Shown: positions 33,224-34,287 of the stretch, one piece after another
Numbering within the stretch: position 1 is the stretch's first letter
How the letters are laid out: each line of letters opens with the position of its first letter
Source of the DNA: Methanosphaera sp.
GTDB taxonomy: Archaea; Methanobacteriota; Methanobacteria; Methanobacteriales; Methanobacteriaceae
Assembly: GCA_013330915.1 (NCBI GenBank)
Contig: DUHK01000153.1
Span: 1 to 34,287 of the forward strand
Direction of reading: 5' to 3'
DNA length: 34,287 nucleotides
Notes under the pieces: model-generated
What the model saw: only the letters and a program-made list of their open reading frames with translations
What the model was told of the DNA's origin: nothing
Databases searched by the model: none
Made by a program: the position numbers and the translations under genes

Positions 33224-34168
33224 ATGTCTTTGGATATAGTTGGATGGGGTGCACTAAACATAGACAGATTATGTCAAGTTCACAAATTCGCACCTACAGA
33301 CGGCGAAACATTCATATATAATGAAACAAAAAGTTGTGGAGGTTCGGCATCAAACACCATTATTGGAACGGCCAAACTTGGACTGAACTCAGGATATGTT
33401 GGAAAAATAGGTCTGGACTCCAACGGACAAATGATGAAGGACTATTTGAAGGACAACAATGTCAATACCGATCATCTAATAGAGACTGAAGGTGAAACAG
33501 GAGAAGTAATAGGATTTGTTGATGATGAAGGCAACCGTAAATTGTACGTAACTCCAAAAATCAACGATAAAATCAGTAATGAGGATATAGACAGGGACTA
33601 CATACTAAATTCAAAACTATTACATCTCACATCATTTGTAGGATTGGATGATAACGACCCATCAATAAAAACCCAATTTGAAATACTTGAAGAAATATCA
33701 TCTAAAATCACAGTGTCTTTTGATCCGGGAATGTTGTATGTTAACAAGGGAAAGGATTTCATGGACAAACTGATTTCCTTAACCGATATTCTTCTCATCA
33801 ATGAAACAGAACTGTTGATAACAACACAAGAGGAAAGTTTCGAGAAAGCCGTTGAAAAGGTTGCACCTAAGGTGGATATTCTGGTGGTAAAACGTTCAAC
33901 CGAAGGTTCATTCATCAAAAAAGGTGACGAAGAATATAATGTGGGAATATTCAAGGTCGACACTGTAGATACTACGGGAGCCGGTGACGCATATAATGCA
34001 GGATTTCTCTATGGATACATAAAAGGATATTCACTCGAGGAATCAGGAATCATTGGAAGTTATATAGCGGCCATGTCAACTACAAAAACAGGGGCAACAG
34101 AAGCTATTCCAGATATTAATGACATCAGCATTGAAAACATAATCAGTCAACTCAAAAATCAGCAATAA
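33224..34168 (+). CDS. PfkB-family carbohydrate kinase (ribokinase-like)
   Basis: A 314-residue kinase of the ribokinase/PfkB family, phosphorylating a sugar or nucleoside with ATP. Seen: the N-terminal signature SCGGSASNT at 37-45, NETE at 193-196 (Mg/phosphate site), and the C-terminal signature DTTGAGDAYNAGFLYG at 249-264, with D255 as catalytic base. ATG follows GGGGAATGAAAT. It lies 29 bases after the Ftr-like gene and is likely co-transcribed. A ribokinase-like gene next to the Eha-linked Ftr II is also what I recall for Methanothermobacter. Substrate is unknown; the nucleoside and sugar options are both open. Confidence 0.87.
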   Translation: MSLDIVGWGALNIDRLCQVHKFAPTDGETFIYNETKSCGGSASNTIIGTAKLGLNSGYVGKIGLDSNGQMMKDYLKDNNVNTDHLIETEGETGEVIGFVDDEGNRKLYVTPKINDKISNEDIDRDYILNSKLLHLTSFVGLDDNDPSIKTQFEILEEISSKITVSFDPGMLYVNKGKDFMDKLISLTDILLINETELLITTQEESFEKAVEKVAPKVDILVVKRSTEGSFIKKGDEEYNVGIFKVDTVDTTGAGDAYNAGFLYGYIKGYSLEESGIIGSYIAAMSTTKTGATEAIPDINDISIENIISQLKNQQ

Positions 34169-34177
34169 ATATTTATT
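34164..34177. other. AT palindrome at the 3' end of the trio
   Basis: AATAAATATTTATT is a perfect 14-bp palindrome that starts inside the last codons of the kinase gene and includes its TAA stop. No clear T run follows, so terminator function is unproven. The rest of the end of the window (34178-34287) shows no gene. Confidence 0.3.
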
Positions 34178-34287
34178 TAATACATAATGATACTATTAAT
34201 ACATATATCAGAAAAAAGAATAATAATTACATAAAATTTTTCAACACAATTCCCCTCCCCTTATATATATGTCAGGATTATTGATAA

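Noticed and set aside
1..34287. CRISPR array, tRNA, rRNA or insertion sequence
   Set aside because: No regularly spaced repeats, no cloverleaf with conserved T-arm sequence, no transposase motifs or terminal inverted repeats were recognised on either strand.

Overview
ORGANISM. The window looks like the chromosome of an AT-rich, pseudomurein-walled methanogen of the order Methanobacteriales, probably a host-associated Methanosphaera or Methanobrevibacter relative. The evidence is: an Eha-associated HAD protein (EhaR-like) followed by a formylmethanofuran:tetrahydromethanopterin formyltransferase homologue and a PfkB kinase; a signal-peptide surface protein with Ig-like repeats and pseudomurein-binding repeats; a V4R-domain regulator; an Fe-S XPD/DinG-type helicase; archaeal TATA-like boxes; and ribosome binding sites of the AGGAGGTGAT type. 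The species call is inference. No tRNA, rRNA, CRISPR array or insertion sequence was seen.

LAYOUT. (1) 1-2954: a minus-strand Fe-S helicase and a plus-strand cobalt-precorrin-2 C20-methyltransferase, which look like ordinary chromosome. (2) 2968-31188: one large cell-surface glycan region. It contains 13 glycosyltransferases (nine GT4/GT-B type, four GT2/GT-A type), two different Wzx-like flippases, UDP-galactopyranose mutase, two NAD-dependent sugar epimerases, a LicD-type transferase, a DUF2206-type polytopic protein, a DUF1616-type anchored protein, a small membrane protein, a small hypothetical protein, a large adhesin-like protein and one winged-helix/V4R regulator. (3) 31282-34168: a plus-strand trio of EhaR-like HAD protein, Ftr-like formyltransferase and PfkB-family kinase.

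HOW THE GENES FIT TOGETHER. The plus-strand block 4489-7929 (small membrane protein, GT2, GT4, GT2) looks like one operon. On the minus strand I infer these units from spacing, Shine-Dalgarno/stop overlaps and terminator-like signals: GT4 14891 - GT4 13704 - DUF2206 - GT4 10176; GT2 17354 - GT4 16163; three GT4 genes 20477, 19301 and 18119 with the epimerase 21742 upstream; LicD alone; and epimerase 29745 - flippase - Glf - flippase - GT2 25034. A simple model is that epimerases and Glf supply nucleotide sugars (including UDP-galactofuranose), the glycosyltransferases build lipid-linked oligosaccharides at the cytoplasmic face, the two flippases export them, and DUF2206 and possibly LicD complete or decorate the glycan. 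The adhesin, with about 15 N-glycosylation sequons, would be one possible acceptor.

START SITES. Many coding regions have an in-frame start upstream that is really part of the Shine-Dalgarno sequence (GTGAT or GGTGA followed a few bases later by ATG). I trimmed those starts and say so in each entry. Two genes may begin at AUU codons (see findings).
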